From Reticulitermes lucifugus (taxonomy: Eukaryota > Arthropoda > Insecta > Blattodea > Rhinotermitidae): a stretch of DNA of 64,000 nucleotides. The notes under the pieces were generated by a model. That model was given only the letters and a program-made list of their open reading frames with translations, was not told the DNA's origin and searched no databases. Location of the stretch: NCBI GenBank assembly GCA_026260175.1, contig JAKCWW010000243.1, positions 826 through 64,825 of the forward strand. Direction: 5' to 3'. Both the position numbers and the translations under genes were made by a program. This document shows positions 35,196-46,549 of this stretch, in pieces (the first letter of the stretch is position 1; every line of letters begins with the position of its first letter).

Positions 35196-35949
35196 CTTCA
35201 GTTTTACGGACATCGATTCCTAGGTCAGCTAAAAATTGCCTTCTTTTTGACTTCACCATCACATTCTACGGTTGCTCTGGTAATTATACTTCGATGATGC
35301 GGTGTCGGACGGAACGCAGGAGTTCACGTACTGATCATTTCATGTTATATTACAGTATGCGATGTTCCTGCTGTGTAATTTTGCTATGAGCGTTATGTTC
35401 GTGGGGCCGTGTAACTTGCATGTGTGACTAACATTTCACGCCTAGGAAGAGAAATCGCTGCTGAATACAAGCGCTGTTTGCAATACATAATGACTGAGAA
35501 TGACATTTGTTTCAGAGGAGTTTTGTCTGTTACCTTGTGATAAAAACTTTAAAAATATGAATGGAAGATGACTAAAATTGTACATGGAGCTGTGATTCTT
35601 GTTCTTTGTATTTTAATTCCTGTGTTGTTTACATTAACTTAATTTTCAAAGAAATATCCAGTAATCGATTTGTGGAATTGCTTTGAGAGTTCACCGAAAG
35701 TTTAATTTAATTTGATTTTGTTTCAGGATATTATCTGAATCAAATTAAAATTGCTTTGTAGCTCAAAGAAACAATACCGTTAGAAATTAAATACAGACAT
35801 AATGTGAATATATTGGTACGATTTTTGTGTTACTGATTTCCTTAGAAAGTGCACTTGTCATAAAATATGTTTAATTTTCTTATACAAATTTTTAGACATA
35901 CTTTTGCTTCGATAAATATTTAACGACTTAAGCTCGGGGTGCCCACAGA
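35196..35949. other. Nothing recognised
   Basis: AT-rich DNA between a SINE and a family Q fragment. Confidence 0.5.
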
Positions 35950-36150
35950 AAGGCATTTAGGTTTTCATGTAAAGTGTCTGCTGTTATTCTCCTACTCCTA
36001 TTTTTAACCAAAACTGGAATATGTCGACAGATTCAGTAAGCTTCCCCGGTAGCAAATTTTATCAATTCCCTTTTCACGATTTTCCAGTTCTTACGTGTGG
36101 AGAGACGAACGGATAGGCACACGACGAAGCTAATAGTCTCATTTTGAAAA
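35950..36150 (-). repeat. Partial family Q repeat, inverted
   Basis: The sequence TTTTCATGTAAAGTGTCTG with TTTTAACCAAAACTGG and GTCGACAGATT matches, in reverse complement, the central part of the repeat at 3835. Ends are unclear. Confidence 0.5.
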
Positions 36151-36386
36151 CAGGCCGTGTGACATGCAATTCCGTTTCTATATTCTAACTTCCAGGCTGT
36201 GATATGCAGTGCCGGCTTCTCTATTGTCATTCACCCAACGTTGCAGTCGCTTCAAGCAAATGCCTTACATTAGGCCAAGATCGCTTCCTTCCGTACCCTT
36301 CCCAATTCTTTATTTATGAAATCACCCTACTATTCGTTTATGATTACGGTTTACAATGTACACTAGTTTTTTATTTTTGGGTGGAG

Positions 36387-36639
36387 AAGGGCCCCGCAGC
36401 AGATGCTACGAACGCACCGCAGCCTTAAGGCTTATTGTGCAACTCTGTCATGAAGATGAGTTGCTTTCATTTTTCGAAGTAATGGAGCACCGGTGGAATG
36501 AAATTGACAGGAAAAAACCGAAGTACTCGAGGAAAAACCTGTCCCAGTGCCACTTTGTCCACCACAAATCCCTCATGGACTGACCCGGGCCTCCGCGGTG
36601 GGAAGCCGACGACTAACCGCCTGAGCCATAGCACGGCCC
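36387..36639 (-). repeat. tRNA-derived SINE, family B, copy 2
   Basis: Same start (GGGCCGTGCTATGGCTCAGG) and body as 33590-33849. A few bases of the B box are lost, leaving CCCGGGTCAG. Confidence 0.85.
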
Positions 36640-37062
36640 ATGTACACTAGTTAGTAACAGCGCCGTTAAATAAGCCGTAACGGGTGAAGTAAACCATAAC
36701 GGGGCAAATAAACGAACTCACTGTAGTGAATGCTTGTTTCATTGTTATCTGGAACATGTCCATACAAATCGATACTTTTTGGAGAGCTCTTCTTGGACCG
36801 AAAATGAACATAAACTATGGAGTACGAAATGTATAAAGATTTTTAAAACACTCATTGGAAATCTTGAAACTGATCGAAGTTCTCATCTTGTGCTACCAAA
36901 ATCGTATCTAACTCCTTTTGTCGTCAAGATTTACACGGCATACTTTGCCTCCCTTCTGCTATTCGCACACAAACATGTCGTTTGAATGCAAGTAGTGAAC
37001 TTCACAACTGCGATAACGGAACTCAGAATTAACGTCTTTCGAACGTTGCTCGAGCTGCGAGG

Positions 37063-37185
37063 TTTTAGGTTCTCACAAGGGAGTTGATGAAGATTGAAGG
37101 CTTCCGGGATATGACATCTTGCCGGTTGGTAAATAGCTACGGATCATCATAACGTCATATCATAGAAGGCTTCAGTCTTCGTTGT
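37063..37185. repeat. Palindromic P repeat copy
   Basis: The left arm GAAGATTGAAGGCTTCCGGG...ATATGACATC pairs with the right arm CATATCATAGAAGGCTTCAGTCTTC. GGTTCTCACA (37069) is the family end. The central hammerhead-like part is absent. Confidence 0.6.
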
Positions 37186-37419
37186 TCCAACTATTGTGCT
37201 TTCCGTAATATATACGATAGTCCAATTTTGGTTCATCTTTAAGTAAAGAATTTGAAGGGCTGTGTCAAGTAATAAAGACATAAAGACGAAATAATGTGAC
37301 TTAGATCAAAATTTGCCATCTGCGTAATAGGAAGAGGTTGTTGTACGTAATATATTGGCACCTTCTCTCCAGGATGGCAGGATACTAACTTTACCCTTCT
37401 GTCTTATACTCGTATAGTC

Positions 37420-37631
37420 ATGTCTAACGCACAGACAGGGGAGGTAACTTGTGTAGAAGCGGTGCTAATCTTATGTCTAACGCACAGACAGGGGAGTTAA
37501 CTTGTTTAGAAGTGGTGCTAATCTTATGTCTAACGCACAGACAGGGGAGTTAACTTGTTTAGAAGCGGTGCTAATCTTATGTCTAACGCACAGACAGGGG
37601 AGTTAAGTTGTGTAGAAGCGGTGCTAATCTT
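37420..37631 (+). repeat. Minisatellite, 53 bp x 4
   Basis: Four exact-length units begin ATGTCTAACGCACAGACAGG and end GGTGCTAATCTT, differing at only a few positions. The low divergence points to recent expansion. Confidence 0.95.
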
Positions 37632-38045
37632 ATTAAGTGTTGAAAAGGGTTGGCTGTGCTCGCCTTTGTTTCTAATGTTTAGGATTTGGACACACCGAAG
37701 CAGACCAGACCAGACCAGACCGGAACAGACAAGTCGCAAAAACAGGAGAGAAACTGCAGTAAATCTCAGTTAAAATGTGCCAATACAGACCAGTCTGTTA
37801 CTGCGTTGGTGCCAGCTTGGACGTGAACTGGACTGCACTAATTGAAACGGTTATATGGTGACGGTGGTGACAAAGAAATGGATGGTATTGTATTCATCCC
37901 ATAAATGAAAGAAGACCAAAATTCGGTGTTTTTTCACATCTGTACCCGGATTTGTTGAACGATGATAAATTCACAAATGTTATTGTGATACATTTTATGA
38001 TTAAATAATAATTATAATTTATGTCTTCTGGAGTATTAGGCAGTA

Positions 38046-38165
38046 AGGTCAAGTTGTCCCTATACATGCCATTAAGGCATAAGTGGTGTGGAGTTACAGC
38101 TCCACACCTTTACCCCGGCAATAGATGAAGGTGAATATTGCGCCATGTCGAGCGGCAAATAGTTA
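38046..38165 (-). repeat. SINE tail, family D/H
   Basis: GTCCCTATACATGCCATTAAGGC and CCCGGCAATAGATGAAGG match the tail of 23815-24080 in the same orientation. It is joined directly to a P repeat. Confidence 0.6.
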
Positions 38166-38300
38166 GGCCTGCTGAGGTTTTTGAGAAGCGTACTGCCTCC
38201 TTCTTCTGAAATTAACACTGTTCTTGGACTGCTAGGTCCTGAAGCAGGAGACATTGGTGTCTGAAACATTTGTAAATATGCGAGACCGTAGGTTCTCACA
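38166..38300 (+). repeat. Partial palindromic P repeat
   Basis: TCCTGAAGCAGGAGACATTGG and TGTCTGAAACATTTGTAAAT represent a decayed core. It runs into the fuller copy at 38286. Confidence 0.45.
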
Positions 38301-38482
38301 GCGGTAGTGATGAAGATTCACGTCCTGTGGAATGTTACTCCGTGTTGACTGCTTGACCCTGAAGACGGAGACACTGCGCTCCTCCGAAACGTTGGTGACT
38401 TTACCAGTTTACACGGCGTAACATTCTAGAAGACTTGGATCTTTATCATTGTCGGTGTGAGAACCTCAAATATCTAAGTAAT
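38286..38482 (+). repeat. Palindromic P repeat, best-preserved copy, with hammerhead-like core
   Basis: The ends TAGGTTCTCACAGCGG and CGGTGTGAGAACCTCA are inverted. Arms of about 65 bases pair through CCGTGTTGACTG (38339-38350) and CAGTTTACACGG (38405-38416). At the apex lie CUGAAGA (38359-38365), GGAG/CUCC as stem II, GAAAC (38386-38390) and GUUGGUG (38391-38397). Apart from the final G this is a type I hammerhead layout. Confidence 0.7.
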
Positions 38483-38719
38483 GATTACCATCATATCGCA
38501 TTTCTTCCCAATAAATCCTCCACGACCTCCGGCCACTGTTACTGTTGCTATGCCTTTATCCTTGATATCATACAGGAGTGACTTATCCCTCATAATAAAC
38601 GTTCAGAATTGTTCCTGTTCAGTTGCTCTCCTGATTGCTAAAGAATGAAACAACAGGCGCCATGCTGCGGACAAAACAAGAGAAGCCTTATTGCGTCTGG
38701 AAATGAATTACGAGTGTAT

Positions 38720-39015
38720 CAGTGCTGACCAATATCCGGCCCGCGGGCCGCGTGCAGCCTTCGTGGAAAGTATTTGCGGCCCTCAGTTACCTGAATAGTT
38801 TCAATAATACAATTTAACAAACATAATGTAATGTGTCTACAGAACATAATATGGTAACTTTAATAAATAGCATTAAAACAAATGTCGTGATTCTAAATAA
38901 CGGCATTCTAATTCAATCCCCCCGCCCCTTTTCGATAAATGTATACACAAGTGCGGCCCTTGGGCGAGTCCTTACGAATTGTATGACTTTCCAGTGGGTT
39001 GAAGTTGGCCAGCCG
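38720..39015. mobile_element. Possible non-autonomous hAT-like element
   Basis: The left end CAGTGCTGACCAATATCCGG and the right end, inward, GGCTGGCCAACTTCAACCC are hAT-like inverted ends. GGCCCGCGGGCCGC follows the left end and GTGCGGCCCTTGGGCG precedes the right end, a layout common in hAT non-autonomous copies. No target duplication is evident. Confidence 0.4.
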
Positions 39016-39127
39016 TAAATTATGCAGTGAGATCTTTGACATTTAAGTGTTATTAAGTTCCAAACAGTCAGAGTGGTTTGTTGTGGCCTAGTCCGGTCTC
39101 CTTCGGCGTGTCCACACCTAAATATTA

Positions 39128-39370
39128 TAAGCTGCAGTAGCTCAGTCTGTAAAATTATTGACTAGATGATCGGAGATTTCTCTATACTTTGTCGTCCAGG
39201 TAACTTCTGAGATTCACCTAGTCTGCTGTCCGTGGAGACACAGCGGCCTGAGCGTGAAACTGACCACACTCTTTTATCTACTGCAGAGGTTAAGAATGCG
39301 TGGATTACTACTCCGCTCCCTAGTACATATTCCTGGGGCACTGCTTAAATACAGGGAGAGTTTTCTACGT
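39128..39370 (+). repeat. tRNA-derived SINE, family E
   Basis: GCTGCAGTAGCTCAGTCTGT is a clear A box region. The B box is lost. The body AGCGGCCTGAGCGTGAAACTGA matches 10490-10700, and AGGTTAAGAATGCG follows. Confidence 0.6.
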
Positions 39371-39620
39371 CCCTCCCACCTTAATCTGTTTTATTTGATC
39401 AATATATGGTGAAAAGTGCAGGTAACGAAGTTTATAATTTTGTAATTTTATCCTTCTCGCTTTTACTTCCTGTCTCTTAAATTCAAATTCTTCATCCTGT
39501 TCTCGAACACCGCAAACGAGTGTTAAGTGCTTGTAGGATGGAGTAGTCGTGTTAGTTCCAGATGAGATGGCTTCTGTTAGGGAACGGGCGCACTGCAAGC
39601 ATGTTGCTTGGAGCTTAGCG

Positions 39621-39756
39621 GGGCAGGAGTTGCTTACAGTATGTCCGTACCGTCACTTGCTTTCAGTACCAGCTCTGTGCCAATTCTTGGGCAGGAGTTG
39701 CTTACAGTACGTCCGTACCGTTACTTGCTTTCAGTACCAGCTCTGTGCCAATTCTT
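39621..39756 (+). repeat. Tandem duplication, 68 bp x 2
   Basis: Two units starting GGGCAGGAGTTGCTTACAGT differ at about three bases. The 68-base period would shift any reading frame, so it is not a protein repeat. Confidence 0.9.
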
Positions 39757-40199
39757 GGAGAGGAGCCTTTCTTAATTTAGTCTGTCACAGGAAACAAACG
39801 GGACGATGCACCAACTTTAGCTGATCTAAGTGTGCTCGTATGTGTTGACGACGGGCCGGTCCCTTGAAGTGAACAGGTTTCTACAGGTTTGGTACCTATC
39901 CTGATCGAGATGAGTTAAGTTTACACCATCCCATCCTATTTCCTTAAGATTGACTTAATATTAATGCTCCCGTCTACATCTTGGCATTCCAGACGATTCC
40001 TTTCTTTCATTGCCCTATTATACGCTTAGAGGTCATAGGCTATTTTATTTGTGGCCACAAGATTGCCCTTAACACAAGTAGGTTATACACCGGTAGCCGC
40101 GTTGTGTCCTAAAGGAAGAACTTATAATTAGAAAAGAATGCAATGAACTGAAGAACTCGACTCGCTCACAGATTCTGTTTCGCTTTAATTTCTCTATGT

Positions 40200-40507
40200 C
40201 AGCTGTTCCCAACCTTAGGCCCTAGCGAGTATAGGACCCCTTCTTAACCTAAGAAATTTCGCTAATAATAAGCATTTCTTTTTGCCTGCGTTAATTGAGA
40301 AATACGTGAAGACAACCATTATATTCCCAAAACATTGTAAATTAATTAACATCTTTTTTTACACAAAAGTAATAACGGGTGGAAAAGAAGAAACTAAGGG
40401 CTGGCTGGTGAATGAAGACTTTGTGTGAAGTTACGAGAATTTTTCGGTGCACCTAAAATAACTCTGAACCCTCCCTGGGCCCACAGCCCATACGTTGGGA
40501 ATCACTA
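40200..40507. mobile_element. Non-autonomous hAT-like element, ~308 bp
   Basis: CAGCTGTTCCCAACCTTAGG on the left and, inward from the right, TAGTGATTCCCAACGTATGG are inverted ends of the common hAT pattern CAGTGGTTCCCAAC. Flanking 8-mers CTCTATGT and CGCTAGGC agree at 5 of 8. The interior is non-coding. Confidence 0.6.
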
Positions 40508-42724
40508 CGCTAGGCTACACGATGTGTACTTCGACACGACTATGTAAGGAAAACAACAGAAAAACGTGTGTCACGTGTTGGTGTTATTACCTGGAGGAAG
40601 AAACTCATCCGTGGCCATAAATATTTTTGTGTACACCTTTTTCGATATGCAAAGAACTCCATTAGGTATCTTATGTTCTCTTGTACTAAAACTGTCTTCC
40701 ATGGCCGATAAGGGCATGCCGTGTAATATGATATATAGGGGGTTTATCGTTGGCGCCTATTTTATTAAGTTGATGGGAAGACTCAGCAAGCGAATCCAGG
40801 CTGTAGTACTATTACTCAAAAATATCAAATTACTGTTGAGACACTGTCTCAGCATAAGTAAAGATTTCTTTCGTATTTCAGCGTTAATATTCATGCTTTC
40901 ATCTTCCGTAGAGGTTGGATAAAGACAGAAAAATCTTAATAAATGCAGCTCAAACAGAAACCTCTTGGAAGGGTGGGTAGGAGAAAGCGTGGTGCACAAA
41001 CTTGAATAGGCATAAGTCATCTGAAAACAGCAACAACGGAGATGTCTGAATCCACGTTTCATTTCTGTCTTGAGAAAACTTAACCCAGTTACGATAATCC
41101 AATCAAGGTAGGTGAGACGCACAGGGGATGGGAGAGGTGAGAATGCTTAGTAAAACCTGAAAGAAAGGGACAACCTCGGAAGCCCACGCACATTTGGAAG
41201 TGTGATATTAATATGGATATGAAATCAGTAGGTGTGATTTTGCGGACTGAATTAAACTGTGAATTGGTGGTGAGCATTAATGCCTATTATCTCCTTTACT
41301 GCAGCCGCTTTGTTAGGCTTTATTATGGACTTGCGTTATTGGAGATTAAGTCGAAAATATCGCTTCCGTATGCACACGTGTCAGCCATAGTTCTCACCAG
41401 AAACATCTGTTACTGCAGGCCTGTATTACATGCTACAGATTAATAGCAAAACGGCCCTGCATTGTGTACACCTTGTACCTTATTTCAGTTTATTCGAAGG
41501 GCATTTACCTCTACTGGCCCGCCACTGAACAAGATGATTCATGTCCACATTTCACACACCGCATAGTTCAGGCCTCTTTAATATGACTCTACCATCGAAA
41601 CTTAGGTCTCCTAAGTTGTCCTCTTCCTTCTCGACTTCCGTACTCCTCATGTCTCCCATGCGTGCTGTCTTCTCCGTCCATCGCTTGTCCTTGATTTGCT
41701 GACCCTATAATATTGAAGAGTACAAAATACGACGCTCTTCTTGCGCAATTTTCTCCAGACACCTGTTACTTCTGCCCTCTTAGCTCCACATATTCTGCTC
41801 GGCATTCTGGTCTCAAACAACATTCATTTCGGCCCGGAGACCGCTTGTCGTGACTGATGTCTGTCATAGTTTTACACAGTTTCTGCTGGCAGATGCCGAA
41901 ATAGCACCTTAAATTAGGCTACTACAACCATCCTCCGCATCTGTTCCAGTTAATTATTTATTGGTGTAGCTAAAATTAGACGTTGTGTAGCTTATCTAAA
42001 CAGCCGACAGCTCCGATAAGTAAACTACAAACTGTCTAGTGAGAGACAAATTCTGAACGACCATATTAGATAACGAGTTAATTTACAATTGTGTACGACA
42101 CAACCAGAATTTATTGGAGTTAATGAACAATCCTAATTCGGGATAATCTAATTCAGGACATGAGCCACAAATTTCTGAGACTGACACAAACAAAGACGGC
42201 AGGGCTACTTGTGTATATCCGTCAGATTTGCTCAATATATATATACTGACATAAACATTATAAAAGCACAAAGATAAGCTAAGGTAACTAAGTACGCTGT
42301 TAGTCTCGAGACATTTGGAGTGTCATTTTGGGGACAGGAGAGTATGCCAAAGCAACATGCTTTGTGAAGTTCTCCTGAACACGCACCGTAGATGAGAGAA
42401 ACTCTATTACACATCACACGATGAATCTCCCTCTGGAACGAGATTTCTACTGGCCTACACAATGTGATTTGAAGCAATAGTGTAACTGTCTGTGCGGGTT
42501 CAGTTGACCGCTGGCTGTGGTTTCTGTGCCACGGCAAACGACCATGACGTTCAGTTCTACATTCTCAGTATTCATGCACGCCGTAATTCCATTAAACCCC
42601 AGGGACTGAGACTGTGGCAAGGTATCGAAATTGCGCTTGTTGCTAGCGTAGGAACTGTGATTGCCGGCCATGTCTAATACAGTAGCTGGGTAGTGATGGA
42701 GCCAGGCAAAGAAGGCGCTGGATA
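40508..42724. other. No gene recognised
   Basis: A 118-codon plus frame (40566-40922) and a 121-codon minus frame (40757-41122) overlap. Neither resembles a known protein. Confidence 0.45.
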
Positions 42725-42935
42725 AGATTGGAAACTCTCACAGCTGTGCTGATGAAGATTCCTGTCCTCTGCAATGCGACGCTGTGTTTTCGGCTCCATC
42801 TTCAGGGCAGTTCCAGAAGAGTTAGACTACCCTGAAATGGTTTCAACTAGCTCCTTCGCTACATTGCAGTGTACATGACGTCGTATTCCAGAAGAATAGA
42901 ATGTTCCAGGCACTAGCAAATGTTCTTCTGACGAT
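42725..42935. repeat. Palindromic P repeat copy
   Basis: CTCACAGCTGTGCTGATGAAGATTCC is the left arm and GACGTCGTATTCCAGAAGAATAG the right arm. CTCCATCTTCAGGG marks the core on the minus strand, where stem II is shortened (GAUGGAGCCGAAAAC). Confidence 0.55.
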
Positions 42936-43974
42936 TCTGCAATGTTAGACCAATTTTTAAAGCGGTGTATTTTGTTTTATTACAATTAAATGGAATAAAA
43001 CGTAATCTTCATAGTCACCACCACAAAAACCTCAAATCTCACAGAATACGTTATTTTTTGTGTGAATGGGTAATATTTTCAAAATTACAGTTTTTCGTTT
43101 CAGAATGCTGTAATTTTTTTACTAAAAGCCTGGTTTAAACCGTAGCCTACTTTAGAGTACAAATCGGACACTGACACTGAATGTGGATAAAATGTAAATA
43201 CCCTTGCTGGCCTTGTATTCCATTCTACCGCAGATACATTCATGCAGATGCTAGCGACTACTCTTCTGGTGATTCAGATGGAAGTAGGTCACGTCTCACT
43301 GTTACCGTTTCATACAACGGCATATTTTAATCTTTTCATAATTTAACCTTTTAAAGCGTGGTTGTTACTACACATACGGACAAGTTTAACATTAAAAACG
43401 CCGAATTCTTACCAAATGGTGTATTTATCTGTTCCATGTGATTCTCAAAAGAAGCAAGATTTATTTCCCTACTCAGTATTAACCGACTGATCTTTCTAAT
43501 GGAAGCACAGTGTTGTCTTTGAGGTATGAACTGAATCATTGTATTTAGTGTAGATTAATTTTAGTCTTTAAAGTGTTAATAGAACACTGTATTAAACGGT
43601 GTGCGCTATTTTTCGTTAAGATTAGTGTTGGTAACATCACAGATTTTGACAAAAAAATCGAAAATGATAAGTCAAACACGTAAAAGAAAACAAGAAGTAA
43701 AAACTTTTATGTAACTTATTGGTACCATTTTAAAGAACATACATTTGCACACTTTTCCTCCTTTTGTCTTCATGATATAAGTAACCTATTTTAATGCCTG
43801 TACCGACCTCTTAACTCATTCTGCCTACACGTCTCTGCATCTGTTCTTTTATGCAGTGATCTTTAACCCTATCATGTTATGGTTTTTAACACTTTGGAGG
43901 CTGACGCCCAACTGAATTATATCTGTATAAAACTTTATATTCGACTTCACGAAGAACACAGGCAAGTTTTGCGA
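42936..43974. other. Nothing recognised
   Basis: AT-rich, no supported feature. Confidence 0.5.
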
Positions 43975-44230
43975 CATTTGTGGTTCTCACAGCAGAGTTG
44001 CTGAAATCTGTGTGATATGCCTCTTGTGTTGCTAGGCGAATAGCTCCCGACATTTCGAAGGATGGTACTGCCTTTATATTCAGGATCAGGCAGAATTACT
44101 CTTTTTGTACTGCCTGACTCTAAAGATGAAGGCACTACAATCCTTCGAAACGTCGGGAAATACCCACCGAAAAGCACAGCGTTTTCACAACCAGACAACT
44201 TGAATCTACAGTCAGTGTTAATTATATAGA
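43975..44230. repeat. Palindromic P repeat with a doubled core
   Basis: Outer arms GTGGTTCTCACAGCAG and TTTTCACAACCAGACAACTTG enclose an inner palindrome: CCCGACATTTCGAAGGAT...CAGGCAG (44046-44094) against CTGCCTGA...ATCCTTCGAAACGTCGGG (44129-44161). The same core is thus present once on each strand. Confidence 0.65.
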
Positions 44231-45099
44231 CAATTCGGTTGTTTTTCGTGGAAATAATAGCTGTTTGCGGTTACGATGTTACGTAACATAAAAATACATT
44301 GTGTGTGACAAAATGTAGTTCTTTAATGTTACACCAGGTGGCAAATGTATCATTAAGCAGCTAATTTCAAGTTTAACGCAGTGAATTTTTTTAACAACTC
44401 CTAGTCTTAAACTGTTAATTTCTGTTCTAATCCAAATACGATAATAGCACAGGAAAGGATAATAGTAGCTAATATTATTTTTAGATTTATTTTGTTTTTC
44501 AAATTTCTGTGAACAGATACAACTGATCGTTGAACCATAGGACCTTTCAGTTATCGAGGTAGTCAGATTAGGCTCAATGTTTATTATTTTTGGGATCGTT
44601 GGAACATACTGAACGAATGAAAGTAGTTTTAGAGCACAGAGGACTGTATTTTTATTTCGGTCTGAAACAATTCCAGGAAAACACACACACATCATTCAAC
44701 AGATCTGTGCTTTCAGCGATACGCTTCTCTGCGTGTGATGGATCCAGGCCTGTGTGGCCATTTCTGGAAAACTTGCTAAGTTTTTGTCGCAGCTTTGGTT
44801 GAAAGAAATACTGGATTCTGTGCCTCATATTTTATGCGATTCTACGTAGTTCGGTGCGGAACAATTAAGCTGTATTTGGTAGGCACACTTTCTTTAGTGG
44901 AGTAGCAAGATCTGGTGTGTCAAGCTTTATCTGACGGCGAACTGAACCGTGAACATAGACCACGACCGCATTACCTATATGTTTCCTTCCCACATGCGCC
45001 ATTTACAGTCACCCAATCTGTGGCGTACCTCTTGCATCGCTCCGGTCGTTGATACAGCACCTTAAAATTAGGGAATAACCAACCTAATAAATTTCGCTG
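44231..45099. other. Nothing recognised
   Basis: A 138-codon minus frame (44279-44695) is AT-rich and unlike known families. Confidence 0.45.
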
Positions 45100-45385
45100 T
45101 TGAACAGATTTTCTAGGGTCCATCCATCGGAGCGTGAAGATAAATTACCTTCACATAGTGCCAAGGTATACAGTGCGTGCAGCTGTACCTGTGCAGCTTT
45201 ATACACATTACGTGGGGCTTACCTACAATACTTATACGATGAACAGGAGGCTGTCTGGGCCCAGCAGCAGATCTGGCAGATTTGTAGGAAAGAAAAATCC
45301 TACCCTTTCCGACACTCCAACTACTATTTCTCAGCTTTCCAGCCCATAGCATAGTGTGTGTACCGACTACGCTATCCTGGCTGTT
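45100..45385 (-). repeat. Diverged tRNA-derived SINE, family D
   Basis: The minus strand reads AGCCAGGATAGCGTAGTCGG, like the head of 13339-13606, then GCTGGAAAGCTGAGAAATAG where the B box should be. The overlapping 71-84-codon frames here are chance frames in a repeat. Confidence 0.55.
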
Positions 45386-45957
45386 TTAAATGCATGTACG
45401 ATTTAAGTCTACAAAATACAGCTCTGAATTTCTGGGTTTTTTTTTTCCCCCAAAATTGTAGTGTATAAATTTTGCGATAAAGTACCGCGCTTTATTATGT
45501 CACATCAAAAATTTGGTACCTCTGCTGTAGGTAAAGTTATATATTATAGCTGAAGACAACACTTTAAACTCGAATAGTAATCCGCTGCAATTCAAGCGAA
45601 TCTGTCACGAAGTGAACAGTTGACACAACAGCAATTGGAGAGGAGAATTTGCCGACATGAAAAGCTGGTATAATCAAATCCTGCTCTATCTTTATTGACG
45701 AGTTAGTGATGGAGGCTGGTAAAATTCTGTTCTATTTCAAGTCATGGATGGCGGAACGTTTTCAGTCTGTGCATATAAAACTGGTCTTGTATTTTGTTCG
45801 GCAATGAAAAATAAAATATTGTTAAAGAATTCAAAATATTTGTAATTGATTTACATTTTCAACATGTTTTAGCAATTGTAGTTGATAATAATGTATTTGT
45901 AGCTCTACACATTCACATCTTCGACAGAATTTGCCGTATCTGCATTCCTTATATACA

Positions 45958-46003
45958 ACGTCCCTGATGATGGCCTTGTAGAGGCCGAAATATGTAGGAG
46001 GGG
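45958..46003 (+). ncRNA. Hammerhead ribozyme motif, Penelope-type (type I)
   Basis: CUGAUGA (45964-45970), a GGCC/GGCC stem II with a 7-base loop, GAAA (45987-45990), then UAUGUA with predicted cleavage after 45996. Stem I pairs UCC before the core with GGA after it. One unpaired U follows CUGAUGA, as also at 53526. Known: Penelope-like retroelements carry such ribozymes in their terminal repeats. Activity is untested. Confidence 0.65.
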
Positions 46004-46177
46004 ACATCATAAATGACAAAGATTATTTATTATTGATTGTGCAATTTGTTGGCTGAAATACTGTATATTCAGTCTATTGCACGGAGTACGGATTACATTA
46101 AGGAAGCCGACATTTGAACTATTAGTATTGTCCGGCTCTTTGTGAGAACTGTTTAACAGCAGGTCTGCTGTTACTTG

Positions 46178-46240
46178 TGGTAGCAGTAGTGGTGATGGTA
46201 GCAGTATGACAGTAGTAGTAGCAATAGCAGTACGACAGTT
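46178..46240 (+). repeat. GTAGCA/GTAGTA-type simple repeat
   Basis: Imperfect trinucleotide-rich run (GTAGCAGTAGTGGTGATGG and similar). Confidence 0.7.
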
Positions 46241-46549
46241 TGTGCTGCAGGTCTCCGGTGTTCTTCAGAATTTTTATTCAATTATTTTATGACACTGATA
46301 TAATATATGAGGTTCTGTGAAACAGAATAGAATATAGGAAGCAATCGTAACTTGTTGAAGAAACTATCGCAGCGTTCGACTACAGGGATAAGGAAGGCAA
46401 CGAAATACTCTATTTAAGTCAGAATCGCAGGATTGGGTTAGGTTCACCTCCATGTAATTTAAGGTCAAGAATGCGTAGAACTATGCGTGCAGTGTCTCAT
46501 ATTCCTTCATGCCTAGCAGAGGGAAAGTTTTGTATTTATAGCCGAATCA

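Noticed and set aside
37420-37631. CRISPR-like repeat array
   Set aside because: The 53-bp units are contiguous with no spacers, in a eukaryotic genome.
44279-44695. 138-codon minus frame as a gene
   Set aside because: No resemblance to known families and a composition like the surrounding non-coding DNA.
45100-45354. Overlapping 71-84-codon frames on both strands
   Set aside because: They lie in a diverged SINE.
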